A stretch of DNA of 64,000 nt from DASPRG01 sp963796125 (GTDB taxonomy: Bacteria; Nitrospirota; Thermodesulfovibrionia; Thermodesulfovibrionales; SM23-35), in NCBI GenBank assembly GCA_963796125.1, contig CAWCKM010000042.1:19869-83868 (forward strand). Reading direction: 5' to 3'. The number at the start of each line of letters is the position of its first letter. Position 1 is the first letter of the stretch. The notes beneath the pieces were generated by a model. The model ran no database searches, was not told where the DNA came from, and worked only from the letters and a program-made list of their open reading frames with translations. Both the position numbers and the translations under genes were made by a program. Of the stretch, positions 45,393 to 55,214 are shown in pieces.

Positions 45393-46529
45393 TTATTTCT
45401 TCAGTTCTTTGAGTGCTTCGATGAGTTTTTCAATATCTTCAGAAGCATGAGCTGCAGTCATGGTTATCCGTATTCTCGGTTCCTTGACAGTTGGAGGTCT
45501 TATGGCCGGTGCAAAAATACCTCTCTCATAAAGATGCGTTGATACCCGCACAGTATTCTCAAGGGTTCCTGTCCTTACCGGTATGATAGGTGTTTCACTT
45601 CCCATAATGTCATAACCGGTACTTTGCAGCAGATATGATGTTTTATTTCTGTTTTCCCAGAGTTTTTCTATTAACTCGGAATCTTTTTCTATCAGTTCCA
45701 GTGAGGCTATGGAAGCAGCCACAACACAGGCGGGTAAAGTTGTTGAGAAGATGAAGCTCCTTGCAGTATTGAGAATCCATGCAATGAGATCAGAGCTGCC
45801 TGCAATGAAAGCTCCCAGGGATCCGAGGGCTTTTGAAAAAGTACCCATCTGGATAATCCATGGTTCAGGCTGTATGTTGAAGTGTGATAGTGCGCCTTTT
45901 CCGTTTCCGAGGACACCTGTGCCATGAGCATCATCGAGATACAGCAGTGCATCATGGCTTTTACAGGTATTAAAAATTCCTTCTAATGGTGCAATATCTC
46001 CCTCCATACTGAAGACTGTATCAGTTATGACAATCTTTTTCTGTAGTTTTTGTTCTTTCAGCAATTCTTCAAGGTGGGATACATCTCTGTGTCTGTAAAT
46101 CAGTGTCTTTGCCCTGCTCAGCCTGCATCCATCAATAATGCTCGCATGGTTGAGTTCATCACTGAAGAGCACAGTATGTTCATCTGAAATGGCAGGAATA
46201 ATGCCTGTGTTTGCTGAATAGCCAGAGTTCAGTATAAGAGCGGCCTCAGTGCCTTTAAATTGCGCTACCTTACGCTCAAGCTCGCCATGCAGGATGCTTC
46301 CTCCGCCTAACAGCCTGGAAGAAGAAGAACCAAAACCATAGTCATCCATTGCCCTTTTAGCTGTTTCAATGACAAAAGGATGGGCTGAAAGGCCGAGGTA
46401 GTCATTCGATGAAAAATTTATATATTCCTTTTCTCTGAAGACTACCCGCGGACCTTGCGGAGAGGCACGATCTTTAATCTCCCTGAGGAGTCCTTTCTCT
46501 TGTAACATCTTGAGTTTCTCTGAAAACAT
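45393..46529 (-). CDS. bioF: 8-Amino-7-oxononanoate synthase BioF
   Basis: About 378 residues from MFSEKLKMLQEKGLLREIKD. An upstream ATG would add 15 weakly supported residues. SSNDYLGLSAHP, GSSSSRLLGGGSILHGELE and DDAHGTGVLG are present. The PLP lysine is in GTFSKALGSLGAF. The enzyme condenses pimeloyl-thioester with alanine at the start of biotin ring assembly. Intact frame. Confidence 0.94.
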   Translation of the reverse strand: MFSEKLKMLQEKGLLREIKDRASPQGPRVVFREKEYINFSSNDYLGLSAHPFVIETAKRAMDDYGFGSSSSRLLGGGSILHGELERKVAQFKGTEAALILNSGYSANTGIIPAISDEHTVLFSDELNHASIIDGCRLSRAKTLIYRHRDVSHLEELLKEQKLQKKIVITDTVFSMEGDIAPLEGIFNTCKSHDALLYLDDAHGTGVLGNGKGALSHFNIQPEPWIIQMGTFSKALGSLGAFIAGSSDLIAWILNTARSFIFSTTLPACVVAASIASLELIEKDSELIEKLWENRNKTSYLLQSTGYDIMGSETPIIPVRTGTLENTVRVSTHLYERGIFAPAIRPPTVKEPRIRITMTAAHASEDIEKLIEALKELKK

Positions 46530-46627
46530 AAGGGTATTGTAGCATGCTCTGCATAAGCCATAATTTTCTGACAAAAGGGGTTGAATCTATAATTTTGGAA
46601 AAACCTCTTTTTTTGACTATAAAAGTC

Positions 46628-46657
46628 TTGACAATTTTTTTTGCCCTGTGATATGCT
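46628..46657 (+). promoter_or_regulatory. Promoter of the ATP synthase operon
   Basis: -35 TTGACA (46628-46633), an 18-base spacer and -10 TATGCT (46652-46657). The start site would be near 46664, about 34 bases before the b' gene. Confidence 0.6.
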
Positions 46658-46697
46658 TTTCCATCTTTTTCAATTCTATCAAAAGAGAGGGCGGGGT

Positions 46698-47117
46698 ATG
46701 TTAGACTTTAATATTTCGTTTTTAGTGATGGCCATCAATTTTTTTGTTCTTCTTTTGGTAATGAATTCCATTCTCTTCAAACCTCTTCTTAAAATCTTCA
46801 AAGAAAGAGAAAGCACGGTGAAAGGTGACCTCAATGCGGCAAAGGAAATGAATAACAGAAGAGAAGAAAGCATCGCAGGACTGAACAGAGAACTTGCTGA
46901 GACAAGGAGCAAGGCAAAAGAGACATTTGAAACACTCAGGGCTGAAGGTCTTCAAAGACAAAAGGAAGTTCTTACGAGCGCGGAAGCTGAGGCATCAGCA
47001 GTACTCGATAAAGCCAGATCGGATATTCGGGCTGAGGTTGAAAGGGCAAGGCAGACATTGAGGACAGAGATTGATAAATTCTCTGATGAAATCGTAAGAA
47101 AGCTGGTGAAGGTATGA
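46698..47117 (+). CDS. atpF': ATP synthase F0 subunit b'
   Basis: 139 residues from ATG 46698 (GAGGGCGGGG upstream). One N-terminal membrane helix (ISFLVMAINFFVLLLVMNSILF) is followed by a long charged coiled coil. Two different b-type genes in tandem suggest a b/b' heterodimeric peripheral stalk. It leads the b'-b-delta-alpha-gamma-beta-epsilon cluster and overlaps the next gene by 4 bp. Confidence 0.85.
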   Translation: MLDFNISFLVMAINFFVLLLVMNSILFKPLLKIFKERESTVKGDLNAAKEMNNRREESIAGLNRELAETRSKAKETFETLRAEGLQRQKEVLTSAEAEASAVLDKARSDIRAEVERARQTLRTEIDKFSDEIVRKLVKV

Positions 47118-47695
47118 AAAGAAGAAGTTATGTCTCACTGATAATTGCATTGTGTATCCTGAGTTTTGCCTTTGCGTTTGTAGCCTTTGGGTCAGAAGAA
47201 GAGGCTGCTCACGCGCCATGGTGGAAAGATTATATCTGGAAGATTATCAACTTCGGAGTCCTTATTATCATCCTGGTTAAATTTGGCAAGAAACCTATTC
47301 AGTCAATGCTGAAGCAGAGGACTGAGATGATCGAAAAAACCCTTAAAGAGGCAAGGGAGGCTAAAGAACTCGCAGAGAAGGCGCTTCGTGAAGTGGACGT
47401 ACGACTTAAAGAAAAGGATAAGGAGATACAAGAAATTCTCTCTGTGACGAAGCGATCCGGTGAAACGGAACGTGAAAACCTCATACAACAAGGCGACAAA
47501 CTCAAAGAAAAAATATTAGAGCAGGCAAAAGCAAATATAGCATTTGAGCTCAAGCATGCAAAAGAGGCTATCAAGGCAGAGGCAGCCGAAATTGCGATTG
47601 AGCTGGCAGAAAAGAAATTGAAAGAAAAGTTAACAACAGAGGAACAGGAAAAGCTTCTTGAAGAATCCATAGCGAAGATAGGGGGTAGTAATTGA
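47114..47695 (+). CDS. atpF: ATP synthase F0 subunit b
   Basis: 193 residues. A signal-like N-terminal helix (SLIIALCILSFAFAFVAFG) is followed by HAPWWKDYIWKIINFGVLII, a membrane helix, and then a Lys/Glu-rich coiled coil (EMIEKTLKEAREAKELAEKA). It forms the stator arm with b' and delta. Overlaps both neighbours by 4 bp. Confidence 0.9.
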   Translation: MKRRSYVSLIIALCILSFAFAFVAFGSEEEAAHAPWWKDYIWKIINFGVLIIILVKFGKKPIQSMLKQRTEMIEKTLKEAREAKELAEKALREVDVRLKEKDKEIQEILSVTKRSGETERENLIQQGDKLKEKILEQAKANIAFELKHAKEAIKAEAAEIAIELAEKKLKEKLTTEEQEKLLEESIAKIGGSN

Positions 47696-48232
47696 AAAGG
47701 CTGAAAGAGGCAAAGAAGTATGCAAAGGTATTACTTGATACCGTTGGTATTGAAAAGGCACCTCAGGCAATTGCAGAACTCAGTACCATCAATGATCTGA
47801 TGGTGAGGAACAAAGATTTTAAGAGTCTCCTTGTCAATCCACAGTTTTCCCTGGAGGAGAGGGAAAAAATAATCAAACAGGTTGCAGGCAGAGGTGAAAC
47901 TTTCAGATTATATATTCAAATATATTCTCCACCTCACAGCGATAATGCTTATCATCAACCTGTCTGAGATTGTCAAAATTGCCACAAGCCTTTACCTTGA
48001 AAGGAAGAAAAGGGCAAAGGCTGTTGTTATGACTCCTGCTAAGATAGGCAAGGCTCAGGAAGATAAACTCCTTGCATCTTTGAAAAAGCTGACAGACAGG
48101 GATCTTGACATAGAGTATGTGATGGACCCCTCCCTCCTTGGAGGCATTCAGGTCAAGGTTGGGAGCATGATATATGATACGAGTATCAAAAGCCAGTTAA
48201 GGCTTTTAAAAAATGAGCTTATAAAGGGGTGA
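47692..48232 (+). CDS. atpH: ATP synthase F1 subunit delta (frame-broken)
   Basis: KRLKEAKKYAKVLLDTVGIE, LLVNPQFSLEEREKIIKQVA and the C-terminal KVGSMIYDTSIKSQLRLLKN are delta-subunit sequence in two frames. One extra base near 47890 (GCAGGCAGAGGTG) accounts for the change and restores KLSDYIFKYILHL. About 179 residues once joined. It links the stator stalk to F1. The TTG start overlaps atpF by 4 bp. Its neighbours are intact. Confidence 0.87.
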
Positions 48233-48236
48233 GATT

Positions 48237-49754
48237 ATGGCTATTGAAGGAATCAAGACAGAAGAGATAAGTGAGCTTCTTAAAAAACAGATAACCGATT
48301 TCGAAAAGAAGGTTGATGTCAGCGAAGTCGGCATCGTTACCTATGTCGGTGACGGTGTTGTGAGGATCTATGGCCTCGAAAACGCCATGGCTTCAGAACT
48401 TCTTGATCTGCCGAACAATATCGTTGGAATGGTCCTGAACCTTGAAGAGGACTCTGTTGGAGCAGTTCTATTCGGTGAAGACAGACTCGTTAAGGAAGGT
48501 GACATTGCGAAGCGTACAGGAAAGATCATGGAAGCGCCTGTTGGTGAAGCACTGATAGGCAGGGTTGTGGATGCCATCGGAAGGCCTATAGATGGGAAAG
48601 GTCCGATAGCCACAAAAGAGACAAGAAAAGTGGATGTTGTAGCACCTGGTATCATAAGAAGGCAGCCAGTCAACCAGCCTCTCCAGACAGGCATTAAAGC
48701 AATAGATGCCATGATTCCCATTGGAAGGGGACAGAGAGAGCTTATCATCGGTGACCGGCAGATAGGCAAATCCACCATCATGATGGATACAATTATCAAT
48801 CAGAAAGGCGGAGATGTTGTATGCATCTATTGTTCCGTCGGTCAAAGAAGGCCTGCTGTCGTCCGCCTGGTGAATACTCTCGAACAATATGGCGCAATGG
48901 CGCACACTATCGTTGTTGCTGCATCAGCAAGTGAGCCTGCTCCAATGCAATATATAGCACCCTATGTAGCCTGTGCGATGGGCGAGTATTTCAGGGATAA
49001 GGGAATGCATGCCCTTATCTGTTACGATGACCTCTCAAAACAGGCCCAGTCTTACAGACAGCTTTCATTGCTTCTCAGGCGTCCACCAGCCCGTGAGGCA
49101 TATCCCGGAGACGTATTTTATCTCCATTCGAGGCTCTTAGAGAGGGCTGCGAAGATGTCTGATCAGTATGGTGGCGGTTCTCTCACAGCCCTACCGGTTA
49201 TTCAGACCGAGGCTGGAGATATTTCCGGATATATTGCTACCAATGTTATATCCATCACAGATGGACAGATATTCCTTGAGACAGAACTCTTTTACGGTGG
49301 TGTAAGACCTGCGATTAATGCCGGTCTTTCCGTCAGCCGTGTTGGAGGCGCTGCACAAACGAAGGCCATGAAACAGATTGCAGGAATGCTCAGGCTCGAC
49401 CTTGCGCAGTACAGAGAGCTTGCTGCTTTTGCACAATTTGCTTCTGATCTCGACAAGTCAACCCGTGCCCAGCTTGAAAGGGGTAAGAGGATGGTTGAAC
49501 TCCTGAAGCAGGACCAGTATGTCCCAATGCCAATTGATGATCAGATAATACTCATCTATGCCGGAACACAGGGGTTCCTCGATGACCTGCCAATTGAGTC
49601 ACTAAAGGCTTTTGAGGAAGGTTTCCTCAGGTATATCAGGGCAGAGAAACAGGATCTCAAGAAGGAATTGAGGGAGAAGATGGCATTGGATGATAACCTT
49701 AGGGCAAAGATGACTGAGGCCGTGACAACCTTTAAAAAGTCATTTCAGCCATAA
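48237..49754 (+). CDS. atpA: ATP synthase F1 subunit alpha
   Basis: 505 residues, the usual length. Walker A GDRQIGKSTIMMDT, KAIDAMIPIGRGQRELIIGD, ALIIYDDLSKQA-type loop (here ALICYDDLSKQAQSYRQ) and the arginine-finger region VISITDGQIFLET with SVSRVGG are conserved. It forms the alpha3beta3 headpiece and binds non-catalytic nucleotide. Confidence 0.97.
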   Translation: MAIEGIKTEEISELLKKQITDFEKKVDVSEVGIVTYVGDGVVRIYGLENAMASELLDLPNNIVGMVLNLEEDSVGAVLFGEDRLVKEGDIAKRTGKIMEAPVGEALIGRVVDAIGRPIDGKGPIATKETRKVDVVAPGIIRRQPVNQPLQTGIKAIDAMIPIGRGQRELIIGDRQIGKSTIMMDTIINQKGGDVVCIYCSVGQRRPAVVRLVNTLEQYGAMAHTIVVAASASEPAPMQYIAPYVACAMGEYFRDKGMHALICYDDLSKQAQSYRQLSLLLRRPPAREAYPGDVFYLHSRLLERAAKMSDQYGGGSLTALPVIQTEAGDISGYIATNVISITDGQIFLETELFYGGVRPAINAGLSVSRVGGAAQTKAMKQIAGMLRLDLAQYRELAAFAQFASDLDKSTRAQLERGKRMVELLKQDQYVPMPIDDQIILIYAGTQGFLDDLPIESLKAFEEGFLRYIRAEKQDLKKELREKMALDDNLRAKMTEAVTTFKKSFQP

Positions 49755-49798
49755 ATTAAATGGGAGTAATAAATCGGAATAAGAGGCATGGAGGATAG

Positions 49799-50683
49799 AT
49801 GGCAACCTTAAGAGATATAAGAAAGAAAATAAAGGCCATCCAGAGCACGAAGAAGATTACAAAGGCAATGAAGATGGTGGCTGCTGCAAAGTTGAGGAAG
49901 GTCCAGGACAGGATGCTGAATTTCAGGCCCTATGCAAAAAGCATGCAAACGGTTATTTCGACCCTCGCAAGGGTCGCAGAGAGGGAGATACACCCTATCT
50001 TTGCTGTCAGGCCAAGAAAGACTGTGGAGGTTCTTGTGATGACCTCTGACAGGGGCCTCTGTGGGGCCTTTAATACAAATATCCTGAGGAGTGCAACTCA
50101 GTATATTGATTCCTTAAAAAGAGAAGGTTTTGAATTAAGTTTCAGCGCTGTAGGAAGGAAGGCCCGGGATTACTTCCGCCGCAGAAATTTAACAACGAGG
50201 AAATCCTGGGTCGGGCTCTCCGGAAGGATAACGTATGCTAATGCTCAGGAGATTGCAACAGATATCATAGAGAATTATACAAATGAGACCATAGATGAGG
50301 TTGTTCTCATTTACAATGAGTTTAAGTCCCTTGCAACGCAAAAACTTTCCATTTTGAAGCTTCTCCCGATAAGTGAGATAGAGGAGGGGAGCGATATAGC
50401 TGAACAAGCTGCTCTTTATGGTGATGTCCTCTACGAGCCTTCAGCAGAGGTTCTCTTTGACAGGTTATTACCTAAATATATTGAGATTCAGGTTTACCGT
50501 GCACTCCTTGAGTCCTCAGCCGCTGAAGAGGCTGCAAGGATGAGTGCCATGGAGAATGCCTCAAAGAACTGTGATGAGCTCATAATCAAGACAACACTTA
50601 TCGCCAACAAGTTGAGACAGGCAGGCATAACAAAAGACCTGATGGACATTGTCGGTGGTGTCGAGGCACTGAAAGCGAAGTAA
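49799..50683 (+). CDS. atpG: ATP synthase F1 subunit gamma
   Basis: 294 residues. Conserved ends RDIRKKIKAIQSTKKITKAM and EEAARMSAMENASKNCDELI mark the coiled-coil rotor shaft. SDRGLCGAFNTN is the central signature. It couples c-ring rotation to catalysis. Confidence 0.96.
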   Translation: MATLRDIRKKIKAIQSTKKITKAMKMVAAAKLRKVQDRMLNFRPYAKSMQTVISTLARVAEREIHPIFAVRPRKTVEVLVMTSDRGLCGAFNTNILRSATQYIDSLKREGFELSFSAVGRKARDYFRRRNLTTRKSWVGLSGRITYANAQEIATDIIENYTNETIDEVVLIYNEFKSLATQKLSILKLLPISEIEEGSDIAEQAALYGDVLYEPSAEVLFDRLLPKYIEIQVYRALLESSAAEEAARMSAMENASKNCDELIIKTTLIANKLRQAGITKDLMDIVGGVEALKAK

Positions 50684-50733
50684 TAAAGTATCTTTGATAG
50701 AGATTTAATTTAGAGAATAGGGGGTTACAAGGT

Positions 50734-52158
50734 ATGGAGAATATAGGAAAAGTTTCGCAGGTCATAAGTGTCGTTGTTGATGTAGAATTCGAAAAAGAGT
50801 TACCTTCTATCCTCGATGCCATGAGGATAGATGATCCTGGAGATCCTTCAAAGGGTATCCCGGAGATTCATCTCACCCTTGAGACGGTTGCCCATCTCGG
50901 TGAGAATAAGGTGAGGGCTCTCGCAATGGGATCTACAGATGGTCTTGTAAGAGGCATGAAGGTAGTTGACACAGGTTTGCCGATAACAGTTCCGGTGGGG
51001 AAACCTGTTCTCGGGAGATTGATAAATGTCTTAGGTGAGCCTATTGATGAGGCAGGTCCTGTAGGGGAGTCTGAACGGTCGCCAATTCATAAAACAGCTC
51101 CTGATTTTACAGAGCAGAGAGCAACAACAGAGCAGTTTGAGACAGGGGTTAAGGTCTTTGATCTTTGTGTCCCCTTTGTTAAGGGCGGCAAGATGGGGAT
51201 GTTTGGAGGTGCCGGCGTCGGCAAGACAGTTATCATTATGGAGATGATCCATAACATAGCAATGAAGCACGGTGGCGTCTCAGTTTTTGCCGGGGTTGGT
51301 GAAAGGACAAGGGAGGGGAATGACCTCTACCTTGAAATGAAACATTCCGGGGTTCTTCCAAACGTTGCACTTGTTTATGGGCAGATGAATGAAACCCCTG
51401 GTGTGAGGTTAAGAGTGGGACTTAGTGCCCTTACCGTAGCAGAGCACTTCAGGGACCAGGGTCAGGATGTTCTCGTCTTCGTTGACAACATCTTTAGATA
51501 TACGCTCGCAGGAGCAGAAGTCTCGGCCCTCCTTGGAAGGATGCCTTCAGCAGTTGGTTATCAGCCTACCCTGGGAACGGACATGGGAGCCCTTCAGGAG
51601 AGGATTACTACTACCAATAAGGGTTCTATTACCTCCATGCAGGCTGTCTATGTCCCTGCAGATGACCTCACAGACCCTGCCATTGTGGCAGCCTTTACCC
51701 ATCTTGACGGAACTGTCGTTCTTTCGAGGCAGATTGTCGAGCTTGGTATTTATCCTGGTGTTGACCCTCTGGATTCCGCATCGAGACTCCTTGATCCGAT
51801 AATCCTTGGAGAAGAACATTATGGTGTTGCCAGAGGTGTTCAAAATATACTCCAAAGATACAAGGAGCTTCAGGACATCATAGCAATCCTCGGCATAGAA
51901 GAGCTTTCCGAAGATGATAAGCTCGTCGTTGCAAGGGCAAGGAAACTCCAGAGATTCCTCAGCCAACCTTTCTCTGTTGCAGAAACCTTTACAGGCACAC
52001 CTGGTAAGTATGTCAAGATCGAAGATACGATAAAAGGGTTCAAGGCAATATTGGATGGAAAATACGATGATATGCCAGAGCAGGCATTCTACATGATCGG
52101 TCCGATAGAAGAGGCCGAAGAAAAGGCTAAAAAGCTCGGCTGGAGCAGGCAGATATAA
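50734..52158 (+). CDS. atpD: ATP synthase F1 subunit beta
   Basis: 474 residues. Walker A GGAGVGKTVIIMEM, GVGERTREGNDLYLEM, the Walker B region DVLVFVDNIFRYTLAG and SALLGRMPSAVGYQPTL are canonical. It is the catalytic subunit. Intact frame. Confidence 0.97.
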   Translation: MENIGKVSQVISVVVDVEFEKELPSILDAMRIDDPGDPSKGIPEIHLTLETVAHLGENKVRALAMGSTDGLVRGMKVVDTGLPITVPVGKPVLGRLINVLGEPIDEAGPVGESERSPIHKTAPDFTEQRATTEQFETGVKVFDLCVPFVKGGKMGMFGGAGVGKTVIIMEMIHNIAMKHGGVSVFAGVGERTREGNDLYLEMKHSGVLPNVALVYGQMNETPGVRLRVGLSALTVAEHFRDQGQDVLVFVDNIFRYTLAGAEVSALLGRMPSAVGYQPTLGTDMGALQERITTTNKGSITSMQAVYVPADDLTDPAIVAAFTHLDGTVVLSRQIVELGIYPGVDPLDSASRLLDPIILGEEHYGVARGVQNILQRYKELQDIIAILGIEELSEDDKLVVARARKLQRFLSQPFSVAETFTGTPGKYVKIEDTIKGFKAILDGKYDDMPEQAFYMIGPIEEAEEKAKKLGWSRQI

Positions 52159-52187
52159 CTTTAAAGGGCAAAACGCGAGGTTGAATT

Positions 52188-52598
52188 ATGGAAAATAAAA
52201 TAATGCTTGAAGTTGTTACACCCTATGGTCTTATTCTCAGTGAAGATGTGGATGAAGTGACCGCTGCAGGAAGTGAGGGTGAATTTGGAGTTCTCCCCGG
52301 CCATGCACCGTTTGTTACCACCCTGAAAGTAGGGATGCTTACCTATAAGAAGGGTAACGAAGTGAAATATGTCTTTGTGAATAGCGGATATGCTGGGGTT
52401 GGGCCTAAGAGGATTTTCGTTCTTGCAGATAGCGCTGAGAAGTCTGAAGGGATTGATGTGGAAAGAGCTAAAGCAGCAATGAAGCGTGCTGAAGAGAGAC
52501 TGAAAAAGACGGAGGAGATCGACTTTGCAAGAGCAGAATCGTCTCTTGAAAGGGCATCAATAAGGGTACAGATAGCGGAAAGAAGATCTCTTCGATAA
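52188..52598 (+). CDS. atpC: ATP synthase F1 subunit epsilon
   Basis: 136 residues. The N-terminal beta-sandwich has LEVVTPYGLILSEDVDEV and GEFGVLPGHAPFVTTLK. The C-terminal helical hairpin is Ala/Glu/Arg-rich. It is the last gene of the cluster and a strong terminator follows. Genes for subunits a and c are not in the cluster. Confidence 0.94.
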   Translation: MENKIMLEVVTPYGLILSEDVDEVTAAGSEGEFGVLPGHAPFVTTLKVGMLTYKKGNEVKYVFVNSGYAGVGPKRIFVLADSAEKSEGIDVERAKAAMKRAEERLKKTEEIDFARAESSLERASIRVQIAERRSLR

Positions 52599-52622
52599 GA
52601 TTCAATATGCTTTGACAATTTT

Positions 52623-52652
52623 AAAGGCCATGCAAGAGCATGGCCTTTTTTT
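52623..52652 (+). terminator. Rho-independent terminator of the ATP synthase operon
   Basis: Stem AAAGGCCATGC and GCATGGCCTTT around an AAGA loop, followed by a T-run, 25 bases after the atpC stop. Confidence 0.9.
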
Positions 52653-52682
52653 GTTTTATGGTCTTCAGAAGCCTGTGGAATA

Positions 52683-52816
52683 AGACCCCCTTTGGAAAGG
52701 GGGGCGAGGGGGGATTTAAAAGGGAAGATGGTACTACGTTAAACGCACGTCGTCTTGAAAGAATATGGGGATTGTGATTCTAAATCTCCCCTAACCTCTT
52801 TTCCAAAGAGGGCCAT
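52683..52816. repeat. Intergenic CCCCCTTT/AAAGGGG element
   Basis: CCCCCTTTGGAAAGGGGGGC followed by GAGGGGGGATTTAAAAGGG on the left, and CTCCCCTAACCTCTTTTCCA with AAGAGGG on the right, about 130 bases across. Same sequence family as the elements inside uvrA, btuF and dapF. Confidence 0.75.
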
Positions 52817-52837
52817 CTGAAGACCGCTTTATATGAT

Positions 52838-53563
52838 ATGGACGTGACCCTTGACAGTATACGAGATATAAAACTATTTCAGTCAAAGAAGGGATACCGG
52901 TTTTCAGTAGATGCCCTTCTCCTCTTTGATTTTGTGAATCTTAAGAAAATAGAAAGAATAGGTGACCTCGGTGCAGGGTCAGGCATTGTGGGAATCCTTC
53001 TTGCGAAAAAATATCCTGATGCAGTTGTCACCCTCTTTGAAATTCAGGATAGTCTTGCAGCGCTTGCAGAAAAGAACATTGCAGTGAACAATCTTGAAGA
53101 GAGGGTTAAGGTAATGAAAACTGACATAAAAAGGATAAAACTTTTTCATGCGCCACGTATTGCTCCGGACTCATTTGATCTCCTTGTATCAAATCCTCCT
53201 TTCAGGAGGCTTAAAAGCGGACGCATCAGCGAAGGGGAGGAAAAGGCCATTGCAAGACATGAGATAAAACTGGGGCTCCATGATCTCATTGATGCAGCTT
53301 CATATCTTTTAAAGGTAAGAGGCAGGCTCTGCATGGTTTATCATCCCTCAAGACTGTTAGAACTTTTTGATATGTTGAAAAGAAAAAACCTTGAGCCTAA
53401 GAGATTACGATTTGTGCATTCCCATATATCATCAGAGGCGAAAATGATTTTACTGGAAGCAACGAAAGGAGGGAGAGCAGGCTTGAAAGTTGATAAGCCA
53501 TTCTATATCTACAAGGACGATGGCAGTTATACCGATGAAGTAAGGGAAATATACAGTTCCTGA
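52838..53563 (+). CDS. tRNA1(Val) (adenine(37)-N6)-methyltransferase-like protein
   Basis: 241 residues. SAM-binding motif IGDLGAGSGIVGILLA and catalytic NPPF (LLVSNPPFRRL), the pattern of N6-adenine methyltransferases. The N-terminal FQSKKGYRFSVDALLLFDFV matches the TrmN6/YfiC family. It probably methylates A37 of a tRNA. Intact frame, no operon partner. Confidence 0.85.
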   Translation: MDVTLDSIRDIKLFQSKKGYRFSVDALLLFDFVNLKKIERIGDLGAGSGIVGILLAKKYPDAVVTLFEIQDSLAALAEKNIAVNNLEERVKVMKTDIKRIKLFHAPRIAPDSFDLLVSNPPFRRLKSGRISEGEEKAIARHEIKLGLHDLIDAASYLLKVRGRLCMVYHPSRLLELFDMLKRKNLEPKRLRFVHSHISSEAKMILLEATKGGRAGLKVDKPFYIYKDDGSYTDEVREIYSS

Positions 53564-53673
53564 CTTTTTATTTCATTAAAAATATAAATTATTTATTGTT
53601 TGATTTAGATATTTTATAACCAACAAGGTAGTTTTTATGTATAATAATGAAAATTTTTGAAAGGAGGAGAGGT

Positions 53674-54259
53674 ATGAAAGGACTCAAGTTTTTAGGCATC
53701 TTGATTCTTGTGATTGCTCTACCTGCTGTTGTATCTGCGTATGGAGGTCACGATGGTCTCAACTGTACTGGTTGCCATGGCATCCACAATGCTAAGGGTG
53801 AGATCATATTTGCAGTTGAGCCGAACAAGAAGGCGATTAATTCAAGGACAAAACAGCCTTATACAGGCACAACTGCTCTCTGTCTTGGCTGCCATGAAAC
53901 CGTGGAAAAAGGTGGTCTCGGAATACTGGCAGTTTCAGCCGCACACAGCCATCCCTACGGAATTACAGTGAATCCGAAAGTAGCAAAAGTGCCCGCTGTC
54001 TTTTTACGGGATGGAAGATTGGAGTGTGTTGGCTGTCACGACCCTCATCCATCAAATCCATACTACCAGTATCTCAGAGTAGATCCTGGAGCAAAAGGCG
54101 CTAAGATGGCTGAATTCTGTGCTTTGTGTCATGCGTCAAAGGCAAGCTCCAACTGATGCTGCGAAGATGAAGGTATTCGATAGCATGGACGAAAGAACGT
54201 ACAGCCCTGCTACACCAGCAGCAGCACCAAAAGCACCAGCAGCACCAACGAAAAAGTAA
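53674..54259 (+). CDS. Exported tetrahaem c-type cytochrome (frame-broken tail)
   Basis: ATG 53674 follows GGAGGAGAGGT. Signal peptide MKGLKFLGILILVIALPAVV, cleavage near VSA. Four haem motifs: CTGCH, CLGCH, CVGCH and CALCH, with extra His residues (HSHPYG, HDPHPS) as axial ligands, as in doubled-CXXCH cytochromes. The main frame stops after KASSN. One extra base (about 54142, AAAGGCAAGCTCC) leads to APTDAAKMKVFDSMDERTYS and an Ala/Pro-rich tail ending at 54259. Likely periplasmic electron carrier. Confidence 0.87.
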
Positions 54260-54262
54260 TTG

Positions 54263-54326
54263 ACTGAAGTTACCTTAGTCATCAGTCACTGGTCATGGAT
54301 GTTTCAGTGACCAGTGACCAGTGACT
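54263..54326. repeat. Inverted TCAGTCACTGGTCA / TGACCAGTGAC repeat
   Basis: CATCAGTCACTGGTCATG on the left and CAGTGACCAGTGACCAGTGA on the right. The GTG start of the XerD-like gene lies in the right arm. Confidence 0.7.
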
Positions 54327-55214
54327 AATAATTTCGTGGACCTGCTTAACAGTTTCCTCATCTACCTTTCAGTAGAGAAAGGCCTCTCAAAGAATACGAC
54401 CGAGTCATATTCGCTTGACCTCAGAAAATTTCAGGAGTTCCTGTTATCGAGGGACAAGGACTTTGCCTCATTTACAAGGGTCGATATCATTGATTTCATC
54501 GAAAGACTCAGAGATGAGAGGTACTCCACTTCGAGCATCTGCAGATTTATATCTTCGATAAAGTGCTTGTGCAAATATCTTATGGTTCAGAACCTCATCC
54601 AGGAGGACCCTTCAGAAACCCTGCAGGCGCCAAAAAGATGGGAGAGACTACCAAAGGCACTGAGCATCTCTGATATCAGGTCTTTCCTTGAAATAAGTTC
54701 ATCGCCGGGCAAACCAACCATGATAAGGGATTGTGTAATGCTCGAACTTCTCTATTCCTCGGGTCTCCGTGTCAGTGAGCTTGTCTCCCTTAAACTTGAG
54801 GATATTCATTTTGATGCTGGTTTTCTAAAGGTTTTAGGAAAAGGTTCAAAAGAAAGGATTGTCCCCGTCAATATGAGGGCAATGGAGAAACTGAAACTGT
54901 ATGTAAACCGGCACAGACAGGAGATCCTGAAGAAGAAACATTCTGCCTATCTCTTTATCACAGGAAGAGGAAGACCTATGACAAGACAGCGTTTCTGGCA
55001 GACGATAAAGGCCCTCGGCAGAAGAAGCGGAATTGAACTCTCACCGCATACGTTGAGGCATTCTTTTGCAACACACCTCCTCGAAGGCGGAGCAGACCTC
55101 AGATCTGTTCAGAAAATGCTTGGTCACTCTGATATATCAACTACCCAGATTTATACAAAAGTAACGACAGACAGGATAAAGAAAGTCTATACAAAATATC
55201 ATCCAAGAGCCTGA
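54321..55214 (+). CDS. xerD: XerD-type tyrosine recombinase
   Basis: 297 residues. SAM-like N-domain (LNSFLIYLSVEKGLSKNTTE) and catalytic domain with Arg in SGLRVSELVSL, HTLRHSFATHLLEGG, GHSDISTTQIY with the nucleophilic Tyr. Length and sequence fit XerC/D, which resolve chromosome dimers at dif. GTG 54321 lies inside a repeat arm, so a later start is possible. Immediately preceded by a palindromic repeat. Confidence 0.87.
   Translation: MTNNFVDLLNSFLIYLSVEKGLSKNTTESYSLDLRKFQEFLLSRDKDFASFTRVDIIDFIERLRDERYSTSSICRFISSIKCLCKYLMVQNLIQEDPSETLQAPKRWERLPKALSISDIRSFLEISSSPGKPTMIRDCVMLELLYSSGLRVSELVSLKLEDIHFDAGFLKVLGKGSKERIVPVNMRAMEKLKLYVNRHRQEILKKKHSAYLFITGRGRPMTRQRFWQTIKALGRRSGIELSPHTLRHSFATHLLEGGADLRSVQKMLGHSDISTTQIYTKVTTDRIKKVYTKYHPRA

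Noticed and set aside
52683..52816. Attachment site or insertion sequence
   Set aside because: No transposase or target duplication. The element matches the dispersed palindrome family instead.
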